64,000 bases of DNA, taken from assembly GCF_004116455.1 (NCBI RefSeq), contig NZ_PDJU01000007.1, forward strand, positions 62,001 to 126,000. Reading direction: 5' to 3'. Source of the stretch: Arcobacter sp. F155. Lineage in GTDB: Bacteria > Campylobacterota > Campylobacteria > Campylobacterales > Arcobacteraceae. Positions 16,291-24,463 of the stretch are shown here, in pieces. The stretch's first letter is position 1. Each line of letters begins with the position of its first letter. The position numbers and the translations under genes are program-made. Under the pieces are notes generated by a model. That model searched no databases. It saw only the letters and a program-made list of their open reading frames with translations, and was not told the DNA's origin.

Positions 16291-18036
16291 CTATTTTCTT
16301 TCCGGTTTAAATTTTCCACTTCCTTCAGAAAGTAGTAGTTCAATCATTCTTGCTATTTCTTCTGGATTATTATTAATCTCTTTATCAATTTCTTCTATTA
16401 ATACCTCGTACTTAGCAGCACTCTCTTCATCTAAGCCTTCAATATTATTCATAATTTGACTTTTAACTTTAGACTTAAGTCTACCTTTTGCAGTATTAGA
16501 ATCAAACTCTTGTTCATAGTCTCCCAAAAACTCATTCATAAAGTCTTCATCAATAGGATTACCTTCTGCATCAACTTTTCTTTTTCCATCATCACCTAAG
16601 ATAACAACTTCATGATTTACAATAAATTTCTTATAGAAAATAAATAAAAGTACAGCAGCAATTAAATATTGGAAATATTCACTAAATTCTTTAAGTATTG
16701 ATTTTACCATACTTAAAGTACTTACAGAAGAGTCTGATTCAGTAGCATCTACAATTATAGGGTTACCATTTTCATCAACCTGAACCTTCGCATTTTTCAT
16801 AGTAACAAACTTAAAGGCTTTTACAGCAATTTTATCACCTCTTTTTGCACTAAAACCTATTGTTTCTTGAACTATAGATTCAATTGATGCTAAGAACTCT
16901 TCTTTATTTTCATTATTTTCAAAAACTGTTGAGTCAAAAGTTACAGCTGCACTTACTTTTTTAACAGAAGAGTAGTTATTGTTTTTTTCATCAATTATTT
17001 TTTTAGAGATTTCATAGTTAGTTATATTTTTAGAACTTTCACTACTTGATTGAATCCCATTATTTCCATTTGCTTCATCTGGAGGTTGAATATTGTTTTC
17101 AACTCCTGCAGTACCACCAGTACCATTATTCCCACCAGTTGCACTTGAAATATTTTCAGTTGTTTGTTGACTTCTTATTGTACCTTCAGGTTCATAGATC
17201 TCTTCTTGAATATGTCTTTTCTTAAAATCAAGTTCCATTGTTACTCTTGCAACAACTCTTCCTACTCCAACAACTGGCTCTAATAATTCAACAATTTTCT
17301 TCTCATAATCTTTTTCAAGCTTTTGTTTATACTTATTTTGTGTTAATGATTTTTCATTTTCTATTTCATCATTTGACATTTGAAGTAAAGCACCATCTTG
17401 ATCAATAAGTTTAATGTTTTCAACTTTTAAATCAGGTACTGCTGATGATATAAAATTTTTAATTCCATCAATTTGTTTTTGAGTTAAAAAAACTCCAGGT
17501 TTTAAAGAAAGTACAGCAGATGCTGTTGGGTCAGTTTTTCTTTCTGTAAAAATAGTATTTTTAGGAATTGCTATTTTTACACTTGCACTTAAAACTCCAG
17601 ATAGAGACTCTAAAGACCTTGATAGTTCACCTTCTGTTGCCCTTAAAAATTTTACATTATTTTCAAAGTTTGTTGTACCTAAAGAGGATTTTTCAAATAT
17701 TTCCCAACCTACGTGTTTACTCGTTGCTGCTTCGCTTGTTACAAGTTTAATTTTTGCAATATTAATGAACTCTTTTGATGTTTTAAGTGTAAGAGAATTT
17801 CCACTTCCAATAACAGAAAAAGGAACACCTGATGCTTCAAGTTCATTACTTGCCATCATTACTTGATTTTTTGTTAAGTTACTTGCGATTGTATAATTAA
17901 GTTTTTTATCTTCTGCTTTTATATTTGAATATACCAATAATCCAACTAGCAGCACAAATAAAATAGAAAAACCTCCAATTATTACAGCTCTTTGTGCAGC
18001 ATTTAAGTTGTTAATAAACTTTACAAGTTGATCCAT
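16291..18036 (-). CDS. fliF: Flagellar MS-ring protein FliF
   Basis: FliF forms the membrane MS ring on which the motor is built. The 581 residues show an N-terminal membrane helix (about 15-37), ring-building motifs in the periplasmic part (EGELSRSLESLSGV, AIPKNTIFTERKTDPTASAV, ALLQMSND), a low-complexity Gly/Asn/Ser linker (about 295-335), a second membrane helix (YFQYLIAAVLLFIFY, near 445-460) and a cytoplasmic tail ending in a FliG-binding acidic/hydrophobic segment. Only 16 bases separate it from flgB. Confidence 0.96.
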   Translation of the reverse strand: MDQLVKFINNLNAAQRAVIIGGFSILFVLLVGLLVYSNIKAEDKKLNYTIASNLTKNQVMMASNELEASGVPFSVIGSGNSLTLKTSKEFINIAKIKLVTSEAATSKHVGWEIFEKSSLGTTNFENNVKFLRATEGELSRSLESLSGVLSASVKIAIPKNTIFTERKTDPTASAVLSLKPGVFLTQKQIDGIKNFISSAVPDLKVENIKLIDQDGALLQMSNDEIENEKSLTQNKYKQKLEKDYEKKIVELLEPVVGVGRVVARVTMELDFKKRHIQEEIYEPEGTIRSQQTTENISSATGGNNGTGGTAGVENNIQPPDEANGNNGIQSSSESSKNITNYEISKKIIDEKNNNYSSVKKVSAAVTFDSTVFENNENKEEFLASIESIVQETIGFSAKRGDKIAVKAFKFVTMKNAKVQVDENGNPIIVDATESDSSVSTLSMVKSILKEFSEYFQYLIAAVLLFIFYKKFIVNHEVVILGDDGKRKVDAEGNPIDEDFMNEFLGDYEQEFDSNTAKGRLKSKVKSQIMNNIEGLDEESAAKYEVLIEEIDKEINNNPEEIARMIELLLSEGSGKFKPERK

Positions 18037-18052
18037 AAAATAATAATCCTAA

Positions 18053-18463
18053 TTAGTTTTTTTGTGATGATTCTATAACTGATCTAAATAGTCTTGAATC
18101 TTTTTTGATTGATGATTGGATAGCATCAAAAATAATCTTATTTTTTGACATTTCACTCATTTGATTATCCATGCTAACATTATTTCCATCATTTTGTTCT
18201 TTTAATCCCTTTACATTAACTAATCTAGGCTCATTTAGTTTGTTAATATCATTTAAAGAAGGGTTTATGTGTTTTGTATTTGTAGTAAAAAGCTCTAACT
18301 CATTATTACCTTTTACTTTACTCATTTCATCTTCAAAAACTAACTCTTTAGTTTTATAACCTGGTGTATTTACATTAGCAATATTACTTGAAATAACATT
18401 TTGTCTATCACTTCTAAAGCTTAAATGTTTAAATAATAAGTTAGTTACTCCACTTGCTTCCAT
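18053..18463 (-). CDS. flgB: Flagellar basal-body rod protein FlgB
   Basis: FlgB is a proximal rod subunit. The 136-residue protein has the N-terminal rod signature LLFKHLSFRSDRQNVISSNI followed by ANVNTPGYKTKELVFEDEM, and the C-terminal helix (NKIIFDAIQSSIKKDSRLFRSVIE) typical of FlgB. The ATG at 18463 shares a base with the flgF stop (TAATG), so translation is coupled. Unusually it is separated from flgC-fliE, about 18 kb away in the same strand. Confidence 0.95.
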   Translation of the reverse strand: MEASGVTNLLFKHLSFRSDRQNVISSNIANVNTPGYKTKELVFEDEMSKVKGNNELELFTTNTKHINPSLNDINKLNEPRLVNVKGLKEQNDGNNVSMDNQMSEMSKNKIIFDAIQSSIKKDSRLFRSVIESSQKN

Positions 18464-19188
18464 TATCTACTTGTATCCCCAATTTTTTGAACTAATACTT
18501 CATTCATTTCACTCTCTGATTGAATAGCTTTTTGAGCTTGTTCTAGTCTTCTATGAGCATCAATTAAAGCTACCATTGATGAAACACTATTTACATTTGA
18601 TTTTTCTAAAGAACCTTGCATAAATTGACCATCATTATTCTCTATTGGAAGAATATTAGCTTGATCATTTTTTGCCATAAAATTATTATCTTTATATTTT
18701 TGTAAATCATCATAATTAATTCTTACCACTGCAATTTGTGCCTCGAAGTCTTCACCAGCTTCAATTGCTATTGGTTCATCATCATTTGATAATACAGGCT
18801 GTCCATTTGAATCAACAAGAATTCCATTTAAGTTTTTAAATGAGCCATCCCTTGTATAAACAACATCACCAGTGTTTTCATCTCTAACTTTAAAAAAAGT
18901 ATCAGATTGTGTTAAAGAAAAATCTAATGCATTTCCAGTTGGAACAATTGGTCCAAGTTCTGCATTTATATACTTTGTATCCATTTTTGGAATTGTGTTA
19001 ACTACTTCATTCAGTTTTGTAGGGTCAAAGCCATCTCTTTGGGCTCTTTGCATATAATAATTAAAAGACCCTTCAGCTGTTCCTTCTTGTTTAAAACCAA
19101 CTGTATTTACATTTGCTAAATTATTAGAAATCACATCAATTCTATTTATTTGATTGATCATTGATGCAGCTAAAGGATATTTTGCCAT
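18463..19188 (-). CDS. flgF: Flagellar basal-body rod protein FlgF (FlgG-like)
   Basis: A rod protein of 241 residues with the family N-terminus (MINQINRIDVISNNLANVNT, then VGFKQEG) and C-terminus (MVALIDAHRRLEQAQKAIQSES, ending EMNEVLVQKIGDTSR). It differs from FlgG (20924) in the less regular N-terminal helix and YPLAASMINQ start, which fits FlgF, called FlgG2 in some Campylobacter annotations. It builds the proximal rod. It is preceded by the CheZ-type gene with a nine-base gap and overlaps flgB. Confidence 0.88.
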   Translation of the reverse strand: MAKYPLAASMINQINRIDVISNNLANVNTVGFKQEGTAEGSFNYYMQRAQRDGFDPTKLNEVVNTIPKMDTKYINAELGPIVPTGNALDFSLTQSDTFFKVRDENTGDVVYTRDGSFKNLNGILVDSNGQPVLSNDDEPIAIEAGEDFEAQIAVVRINYDDLQKYKDNNFMAKNDQANILPIENNDGQFMQGSLEKSNVNSVSSMVALIDAHRRLEQAQKAIQSESEMNEVLVQKIGDTSR

Positions 19189-19197
19189 TATTATCTC

Positions 19198-20355
19198 CTA
19201 CTTATTAAACTCTGCAATTAATGCGTCTAAGTCATCTTCTGCCATTAAATCGCCAGTTGATGAATCTCCATGAATATGTTTCGCAACTGCAATCTCTTTG
19301 TAATCATTTTCATCTTCAAAAAGATTATTTAAATATACAGTTAATTTTCTAATAACAGACATAACTCTTTCGATTTTTTGTCTATTAATATCATGGTATT
19401 GCATTAATTCCATCGCTTGAAATATTTCCATATTTCCATTATTTATCTTGTCATTAATATCAGAAATAAAGCTACCCATTTTTTCTGCTTGCTCAAGATT
19501 TTGCTTGAAGGCATCAATATTAGGAAACTTTTGATTTAATGAAGACAACATAGCTGTCTGTTTTTCATTAAAACTTGCTAACTCTTGTACGTCATTTTGT
19601 ATTTCATTATTATAATCTAATATATTACTTAATACATCAAATATCTTTGTTGCTTTTTCTTCTGAGTCATTAGCAACTTGACTTAATTGATTTACAACTT
19701 TATTATCTTGCTCTACAGGCAAAGGAAAAACTCCACTATTAATTTTTGAATCAATATCTTCTATATCAGGATCAATTGATGGAATATCATCTGGAATTTC
19801 TACTTTCTCAGGTTCAGAAATAGCTTCTTCTTTAGGTTCATCCTCTTGTACTCCATCAATAGAAGATAGAATATCATCAAAATTATCTTTTTCTATAGAT
19901 GTTTCTTCTGTAATACTTTCTTCCTCTGGTTCTTCAACTGAAGGTACATCAGTTTCATCTATTGAAGGAACATCAACAGACGGTATACTACTTTCTGTAA
20001 TTTCAGGTTCAGATGCATTTTCAATTGCTTCAACCTCTTTTAAAACATCATCAATACTTTCACTTGTATCAACAACAGAAGTTGTTTCTTCAATATTATT
20101 TAGAATATCATCAACGGATTCTTCTTCAATATTTTCATCTTTATTACTTACTATCTCTTCAGTTTGCGCAATCAAATCATTGATATCATCTTCTGACATT
20201 TTAGAGTTTTCTGTCGTCTCTTCTGCTTGAGGCTCTGGTGCTGCTTCTTGGCTAGGTTCTGGCTGCTCTGCAGGTGCAGCCTCTTCCTTTGAACTATCAT
20301 CTTCAAAGTCTAAACCATTCATTAAAGCTTCAATTTCTTCTTGACTCATACTCAT
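19198..20355 (-). CDS. cheZ: CheZ-type CheY-phosphate phosphatase with long acidic N-terminal region
   Basis: The C-terminal third (about 230-350) is a long helical region containing MQYHDINRQKIERVM, the form of the CheZ catalytic helix in the Helicobacter/Campylobacter CheZ (the C. jejuni Cj0700 type). CheZ dephosphorylates CheY-P. The first 220 residues are acidic, Glu/Ser/Pro-rich and probably disordered. They begin with SQEEIEALMNGLD, very like the CheY-binding N-terminus of FliM, and contain further ED-D-I-x-x-L-I repeats (near 53-63, 80-88, 100-108, 158-166). The C-terminus DDLDALIAEFN is a probable CheY-docking peptide. It lies between cheY and flgF. Confidence 0.87.
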   Translation of the reverse strand: MSMSQEEIEALMNGLDFEDDSSKEEAAPAEQPEPSQEAAPEPQAEETTENSKMSEDDINDLIAQTEEIVSNKDENIEEESVDDILNNIEETTSVVDTSESIDDVLKEVEAIENASEPEITESSIPSVDVPSIDETDVPSVEEPEEESITEETSIEKDNFDDILSSIDGVQEDEPKEEAISEPEKVEIPDDIPSIDPDIEDIDSKINSGVFPLPVEQDNKVVNQLSQVANDSEEKATKIFDVLSNILDYNNEIQNDVQELASFNEKQTAMLSSLNQKFPNIDAFKQNLEQAEKMGSFISDINDKINNGNMEIFQAMELMQYHDINRQKIERVMSVIRKLTVYLNNLFEDENDYKEIAVAKHIHGDSSTGDLMAEDDLDALIAEFNK

Positions 20356-20392
20356 TTTAAAACCTTTTATTGGTACTGTATATTATTATTTA

Positions 20393-20761
20393 TTATTTTA
20401 AAACTCCATCAAGCTTCTCTTTTAAAACTTGCGCATTAAATGGTTTAACAATGTAGTTATTTACACCCGCCTTAAGTGCTGTAATAACTTCCCCTTTACC
20501 ACCTTCCGTAGTAATCATAATAATAGGAACTTTCTGATGGTTACCTTCTGATCTAACCTTTTTAACTAAGTCTAAACCATTCATGTTAGGCATATTCCAG
20601 TCTGTTAAAATAATATCATATTGACCCTCTGTTAAAAGCTTCCATGCTTTAACACCATCTTCTGCTTCATCGAAGTCTTCTTTTGCAAAACCTAGTTGCA
20701 TAACAACATTACCAATGATTCTTCTCATTGTAGAACTATCATCTACTATCAAAATTTTCAT
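20393..20761 (-). CDS. cheY: Chemotaxis response regulator CheY
   Basis: A single receiver domain of 122 residues. The acidic pair Asp7/Asp8 (VDDSSTMRRI), phosphorylated Asp54 (LTDWNMPNMNGLDLV), the Thr in IIMITTEGG and the Lys in NYIVKPF are all in place. Phosphorylated CheY binds the flagellar switch and changes rotation. It is the first gene of the flagellar supercluster, with its own promoter at 20802-20807 and an AAGGG ribosome site, followed 37 bases on by its phosphatase gene. Confidence 0.96.
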   Translation of the reverse strand: MKILIVDDSSTMRRIIGNVVMQLGFAKEDFDEAEDGVKAWKLLTEGQYDIILTDWNMPNMNGLDLVKKVRSEGNHQKVPIIMITTEGGKGEVITALKAGVNNYIVKPFNAQVLKEKLDGVLK

Positions 20762-20801
20762 AATTTAACCCTTATCAAAAAACTATATTCAAAATCTATA
20801 T

Positions 20802-20807
20802 ATTATA
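20802..20807 (-). promoter_or_regulatory. -10 box of cheY and the flagellar supercluster
   Basis: The minus strand has a perfect TATAAT about 40 bases before the cheY ATG in an AT-rich divergent region shared with flgG. No -35 is obvious, as is common for Campylobacterota sigma70 promoters. Confidence 0.5.
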
Positions 20808-20885
20808 TTAAATTTGTTTTAAATTTATACTTAATAAATAAAAAATTGCTTAATACAATTTATCAAAGTTTAAATGTACTTTAAA

Positions 20886-20891
20886 TATAAT
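20886..20891 (+). promoter_or_regulatory. -10 box of flgG
   Basis: TATAAT stands 32 bases before the flgG ATG at 20924, which has AAAAGGGA as ribosome site. It lies in the 162-base divergent region facing cheY, so both directions can start here. I see no sigma54 or sigma28 consensus. Confidence 0.5.
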
Positions 20892-20923
20892 TATTTAATA
20901 TTACTTTAATTAAAAGGGATACC

Positions 20924-21712
20924 ATGATAAGAGGTTTATATACTGCAGCAACAGGAATGAATTCTATGCAACATCAAATTGATGTTACATCTAATAATAT
21001 CTCAAATGTGAATACTTCTGGGTTTAAGAAAGATAGAGCAGAGTTTCAAGACTTAATGTATGAAAGTTTAAACTACACAGCAGGTAGAACTTCTCAAAAC
21101 ACAATGAATCCAACAGGTATGGATGTAGGTCTAGGTGTTAGAATCTCTGGTATTCAAAAAGACTTTCTACAAGGTGACTTAAAAAACACTTCAAATCCCC
21201 TTGATGTAGCAATAGAAGGAAAAGGTTTCTTTCAAATCACTCAACCAAATGGTGAAATAGCTTATTCAAGAAATGGTCAATTTAAACTTGACAATGAAGG
21301 AAATATAGTAAATGGAAATGGTTACCTTTTAGAACCGCAAATTACTGTTCCAGATAATTTAGTTGATATTTCAATTGGTACAGATGGTATTGTAACAGGT
21401 AAAGACCCACAAACTGAAGAAGAAGTAGAGATTGGGCAAATTACAATAGCTGATTTTATTAACCCTGCTGGTTTAACACCTGCTGGAGAGTCGCTTTACA
21501 AAGCTAGTGAAGCATCAGGTGATCCAATTGTTGGAAATCCTACAGAAGATCAATTAGGTGGATTAAGACAAGGTATGATTGAATTATCAAATGTAAAGCT
21601 TGTTAATGAGATGGTTGACTTAATTACAGCTCAAAGAGCTTATGAAGCAAACTCTAAAGCAATTACTACGACAGATAGTATGCTTGATACAGTTAATAGA
21701 TTAAAAAGATAA
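20924..21712 (+). CDS. flgG: Flagellar distal rod protein FlgG
   Basis: FlgG makes the distal rod. The 262 residues match standard FlgG closely: start IRGLYTAATGMNSMQHQIDV, SNNISNVNTSGFKKDRAEFQDLMY, middle motifs NPLDVAIEGKGFFQI and YSRNGQFKLDNEG, and the C-terminus NVKLVNEMVDLITAQRAYEAN with KAITTTDSMLDTVNRLKR. It is transcribed away from the rest of the flagellar cluster. Two uncharacterised genes follow closely, suggesting a three-gene unit. Confidence 0.97.
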   Translation: MIRGLYTAATGMNSMQHQIDVTSNNISNVNTSGFKKDRAEFQDLMYESLNYTAGRTSQNTMNPTGMDVGLGVRISGIQKDFLQGDLKNTSNPLDVAIEGKGFFQITQPNGEIAYSRNGQFKLDNEGNIVNGNGYLLEPQITVPDNLVDISIGTDGIVTGKDPQTEEEVEIGQITIADFINPAGLTPAGESLYKASEASGDPIVGNPTEDQLGGLRQGMIELSNVKLVNEMVDLITAQRAYEANSKAITTTDSMLDTVNRLKR

Positions 21713-21731
21713 TTATTAATTTTTTAGTTCC

Positions 21732-22160
21732 ATGGATTTAGAAAGATTAAAAAAACTCAGAGAAGAGAACTTTTTAAAACATAAAAAGAAGAAAAGAGAA
21801 TATTACTTAAAAAGTAAAAATAAAGACTCTTCTTCTGCTAAGTATAAAGACTTAAAAAGTATTGACTACTCAGAAGAGTTAAGTGATGAAAACTTTTTAA
21901 AAAATATGAAACTTATTGCAAAAAAGCAAAAAGGACATATTGATGATAGAAAAGAACAAATCATAAAAAAAATTCAAGACTATAAAAAACAGAAAAAAGA
22001 TTACTATCAAGAGAATAAAGAAGATAGACTAAACTATGATAAAGAGTATAGAGAAAAGAAAAAAGAAAAACTTCGAGAATATAGAAAAGAATATTACAGA
22101 AAAAATAGAGAAAAAATATTAGCAAAACAAAAAGAAAAAAGAAAACAAAATAAAGAGTAG
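21732..22160 (+). CDS. Highly charged basic helical protein, function unknown
   Basis: I do not recognise it. The 142 residues are extraordinarily rich in Lys, Glu, Tyr and Arg, with no signal peptide or hydrophobic segment. The second half (about 75-142) is a repetitive K/E/Y/R stretch (units such as KKDYYQENKED, YREKKKEKLREYRKEYYRKN) that should form a long single charged helix. The ATG at 21732 has no strong ribosome site, but it lies 19 bases after flgG and three bases before the next gene, so coupling is likely. It could bind nucleic acid or acidic protein partners; the next product has an acidic N-terminus. Confidence 0.65.
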   Translation: MDLERLKKLREENFLKHKKKKREYYLKSKNKDSSSAKYKDLKSIDYSEELSDENFLKNMKLIAKKQKGHIDDRKEQIIKKIQDYKKQKKDYYQENKEDRLNYDKEYREKKKEKLREYRKEYYRKNREKILAKQKEKRKQNKE

Positions 22161-22163
22161 AAA

Positions 22164-23342
22164 ATGGCAGAAAAAACAGACCAAGAGATAATTGAAGAAT
22201 TAGGTTTAGAACAAGACAATAATCAAGCTACTGATACAGATACACTTCAACCTGTAAATAGTGATGAAAATCTATCTGCAGATAATCCTGCAGAAGAAAA
22301 CAACTCTGATACTGAAACAAATGAAGAGTATGATAGTAATACTATTGAAAATGAAGATTTAGATGAAGAACCTATTCAAAAGAAAAAACCCAAAATTTTA
22401 AAAATATTAATTGGTGTAATTGCTGCTTTATCTGTTGTATTAACTTTAGGAACTATTATGTATTTAGCTGGTTTCTTTGATGATGAAGAAAACAAAGAAC
22501 CTCAAGCTAAAGCTCAAGCAGTTAAAGTAGAAAAAAAACCTGATGTTGATATTGATGATATTGATAAAAACAAATTGAATAAAAAACTTCAAATGCTAAC
22601 TAAAACTGAAATTCTAAATAAAGAAGAATTAGAAGCCGAAGAGAAAAGAATTCAAGAAGAAGAAAAAAGAAAAGAAGAAGCTAAACAAAAAGCAATAGAA
22701 GAAGAAAAAAGAAAAGAAGAAGAAAGAATTGCAAAAGAGAAAGAAGCTTTAGAAAAAGAGAAACAACTTCTTGAAGAAAGACAAATGACTATTAAAAAAG
22801 AGCAAGAAGAGTTCTTGAAACTTCAAGAGCAAATTAAACAAGAGTTTGAAGCACAAAAAGCTAAAATATTTGAAGAGTTACAAAAACAAAAAGAGAGTAT
22901 TCCTTCAAAACCTGCAGAAGAAACAACAAAAACAAATGTTGAAAAAATTATTGAAAAAACAATTAATAATGAACAAACTTCAACAAATCAAGAGACTGAA
23001 GTAACTCAAAACCAAATGGTTGATACTAAAGAAGAGATGATTCCTCCTGCACCAAAAGAAGAGCAAAATGATATTATGAATGCAAATCTTTTCTTATCAT
23101 TTATTAATGTAGCAGTTATAAAGGGGGATCTTCATAAATCATACTTAGATAAAGTAGAAAGCTTTGATAAGAAAATTTCATTATGTAGAGACTCTAAAAA
23201 TAGAATTGAAATATACTTTGGACCATATGAGTCACCTATTGAAAGAAACAAAGTATTTAATAGTTTAATGGATAATGGATTTAAAGATGCATTCTTAGTA
23301 GATTTTACAAAAGAAGAGTATCAAAAAAGATGTAATTATTAG
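22164..23342 (+). CDS. Single-pass membrane protein with coiled coil and SPOR-like C-terminus
   Basis: The 392-residue protein has an acidic, disordered cytoplasmic N-terminus (1-70), one membrane helix (ILKILIGVIAALSVVLTLGT, about 76-100), a long Glu/Lys coiled coil (about 140-235), a polar linker, and a C-terminal globular part (about 305-392). The last part reads CRDSKNRIEIYFGPYESPIE, followed by VFNSLMDNGFKDAFLVDF, resembling a SPOR peptidoglycan-binding domain. Two cysteines, one before the fold and one in the final CNY, could form a disulphide. It resembles TolA/FtsN-style envelope-spanning designs. It follows the basic protein by three bases behind flgG. Confidence 0.7.
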   Translation: MAEKTDQEIIEELGLEQDNNQATDTDTLQPVNSDENLSADNPAEENNSDTETNEEYDSNTIENEDLDEEPIQKKKPKILKILIGVIAALSVVLTLGTIMYLAGFFDDEENKEPQAKAQAVKVEKKPDVDIDDIDKNKLNKKLQMLTKTEILNKEELEAEEKRIQEEEKRKEEAKQKAIEEEKRKEEERIAKEKEALEKEKQLLEERQMTIKKEQEEFLKLQEQIKQEFEAQKAKIFEELQKQKESIPSKPAEETTKTNVEKIIEKTINNEQTSTNQETEVTQNQMVDTKEEMIPPAPKEEQNDIMNANLFLSFINVAVIKGDLHKSYLDKVESFDKKISLCRDSKNRIEIYFGPYESPIERNKVFNSLMDNGFKDAFLVDFTKEEYQKRCNY

Positions 23343-23351
23343 AAAACTTTA

Positions 23352-23882
23352 TTAAGAGTTTTCTAGTATTACTAATGAATCTTTAACTTCTATTTTCTTC
23401 TTATCAGTATCTACACTTACAATATAGTTTTCAACATTATAAGGGATTAAAAAAGTCTTTGGAAGACCTTTATCTACTAACTCAGTAGATGTTTTAATTT
23501 CTAAGTAATCTTCAATTGGATATCGATGTATTTCTACAATCTCACCTAAATCTAAATCATTTTCAAATACATGGCATGAAACAATATCAAACCAGAAGTG
23601 TTCATTCTCTTCTAATTTACAGTCATTTTTTGTTTGTTCCATTGTTACATATAAAAGTTGATTTGTTAGTTTTTTTGCAGTATCTACATCATCGTAATTC
23701 TCAAACTTAACTAAGTCTCTATTTGAATTGTATTCTTCAAGAATTAATGTAAGTTTTTTGTCTGTAGTAAAGCTTGCGCCTTTTTTGAATTGCTCAGGGA
23801 AGTCAGAGTCAATAAAAAGTCTTAAGTGACCTTTTAAGCCTACTGCCTTACCTAATTTAGCAACATAGATTTTATCATTCAT
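23352..23882 (-). CDS. rimM: Ribosome maturation factor RimM
   Basis: RimM helps assemble the 30S head and binds S19. The protein starts at ATG 23882 (NDKIYVAKLGKAVGLKGHLR), two bases from the end of khpA; a longer frame upstream lies inside khpA and is rejected. The N-terminal RimM barrel (1-90) and C-terminal PRC barrel (FWFDIVSCHVFENDLDLGEI, then FLIPYNVENYIVSVD) are recognisable. The length of about 176 residues is normal. It is the last gene of the ffh-rpsP-khpA-rimM series on this strand and converges with the plus-strand membrane protein gene. Confidence 0.93.
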   Translation of the reverse strand: MNDKIYVAKLGKAVGLKGHLRLFIDSDFPEQFKKGASFTTDKKLTLILEEYNSNRDLVKFENYDDVDTAKKLTNQLLYVTMEQTKNDCKLEENEHFWFDIVSCHVFENDLDLGEIVEIHRYPIEDYLEIKTSTELVDKGLPKTFLIPYNVENYIVSVDTDKKKIEVKDSLVILENS

Positions 23883-23883
23883 T

Positions 23884-24123
23884 CTAGTTTGACAACACTT
23901 GTATTTTGTAAGATACACCATCTTTGGCTTTACAACCGTTTGCCATAGTTTTTAATGCATTTATCATGTTTCCATTTTTACCGATAAGTTTACCGATATC
24001 TGCACTATTAGCATTGATAGTTATCTCTGTAAAAGTTTCATCTACTACATTCGTTGAGATGCTAACATCTTCAGGGTAACTTACTATAAGTTTTGCATAG
24101 TTTTCTATAAAATTAGTAATCAT
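23884..24123 (-). CDS. khpA: KH-domain RNA-binding protein KhpA
   Basis: A 79-residue single KH domain. The GxxG loop lies in DIGKLIGKNGNMINALKTM, and the protein ends shortly after SYKIQVLSN. KhpA proteins bind RNA broadly and are usually placed between rpsP and rimM, exactly as here. The ATG is at 24123, 20 bases after rpsP, and the stop lies two bases before the rimM start. Confidence 0.92.
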   Translation of the reverse strand: MITNFIENYAKLIVSYPEDVSISTNVVDETFTEITINANSADIGKLIGKNGNMINALKTMANGCKAKDGVSYKIQVLSN

Positions 24124-24143
24124 GATAAAATCTTATAATAAAT

Positions 24144-24374
24144 TTACTTTTTTTCAGCTAATTTCTTAACTCTCTCAGATGGTTTTGCACCAACACTTAG
24201 CCAATAGTTATATCTTTCTTCGTCTAATTTTAATACTTTTGGCTCAACTACTGGGTTGTAGTAACCAATTGATTCAATCCAACCTGAATCTCTTCTTTTT
24301 CTTGAGTCTGTTACAACGATTCTGTAAAATGGTTTCTTGTTTCTACCCATTCTTGTTAATCTAATTACTGTCAT
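24144..24374 (-). CDS. rpsP: 30S ribosomal protein S16
   Basis: The 76-residue protein matches bS16: start [20 protein letters not shown], then [19 protein letters not shown] and [25 protein letters not shown]. It is a small-subunit body protein. The ATG at 24374 follows AGAAGGAATAAAA. A large hairpin (24396-24452) in the ffh-rpsP gap may tune its expression. Confidence 0.98.
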   Translation of the reverse strand: MTVIRLTRMGRNKKPFYRIVVTDSRKRRDSGWIESIGYYNPVVEPKVLKLDEERYNYWLSVGAKPSERVKKLAEKK

Positions 24375-24395
24375 TTTTATTCCTTCTGTTTAATT

Positions 24396-24452
24396 ATAGT
24401 ATTGAATTCTAAACTCCTCTTCTTTCAAAGTAAGTTTACAACTCAATACTAT
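24396..24452 (-). promoter_or_regulatory. Long hairpin between ffh and rpsP
   Basis: Ten perfect pairs (ATAGTATTGA / TCAATACTAT) continue inward through a nine-base near-match with one mismatch and one wobble (GTTGTAAAC / GTTTAGAAT), leaving a 19-base loop. It fills most of the gap between the ffh stop (24464) and the rpsP start (24374). There is no U-tract, so a processing site, mRNA stabiliser or autoregulatory element seems likelier than a terminator. Confidence 0.5.
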
Positions 24453-24463
24453 TTAGTTATTAC

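Noticed and set aside
20762-20923. Possible sigma54 or sigma28 promoter between cheY and flgG
   Set aside because: No GG-N10-GC pair or flagellar sigma28 consensus with correct spacing was found; only sigma70-like -10 boxes fit.
22621-22920. The Glu/Lys/Gln-rich stretch as a DNA repeat or recent insertion
   Set aside because: It is a continuous coiled coil within one reading frame with ordinary codon use, not a tandem DNA repeat.
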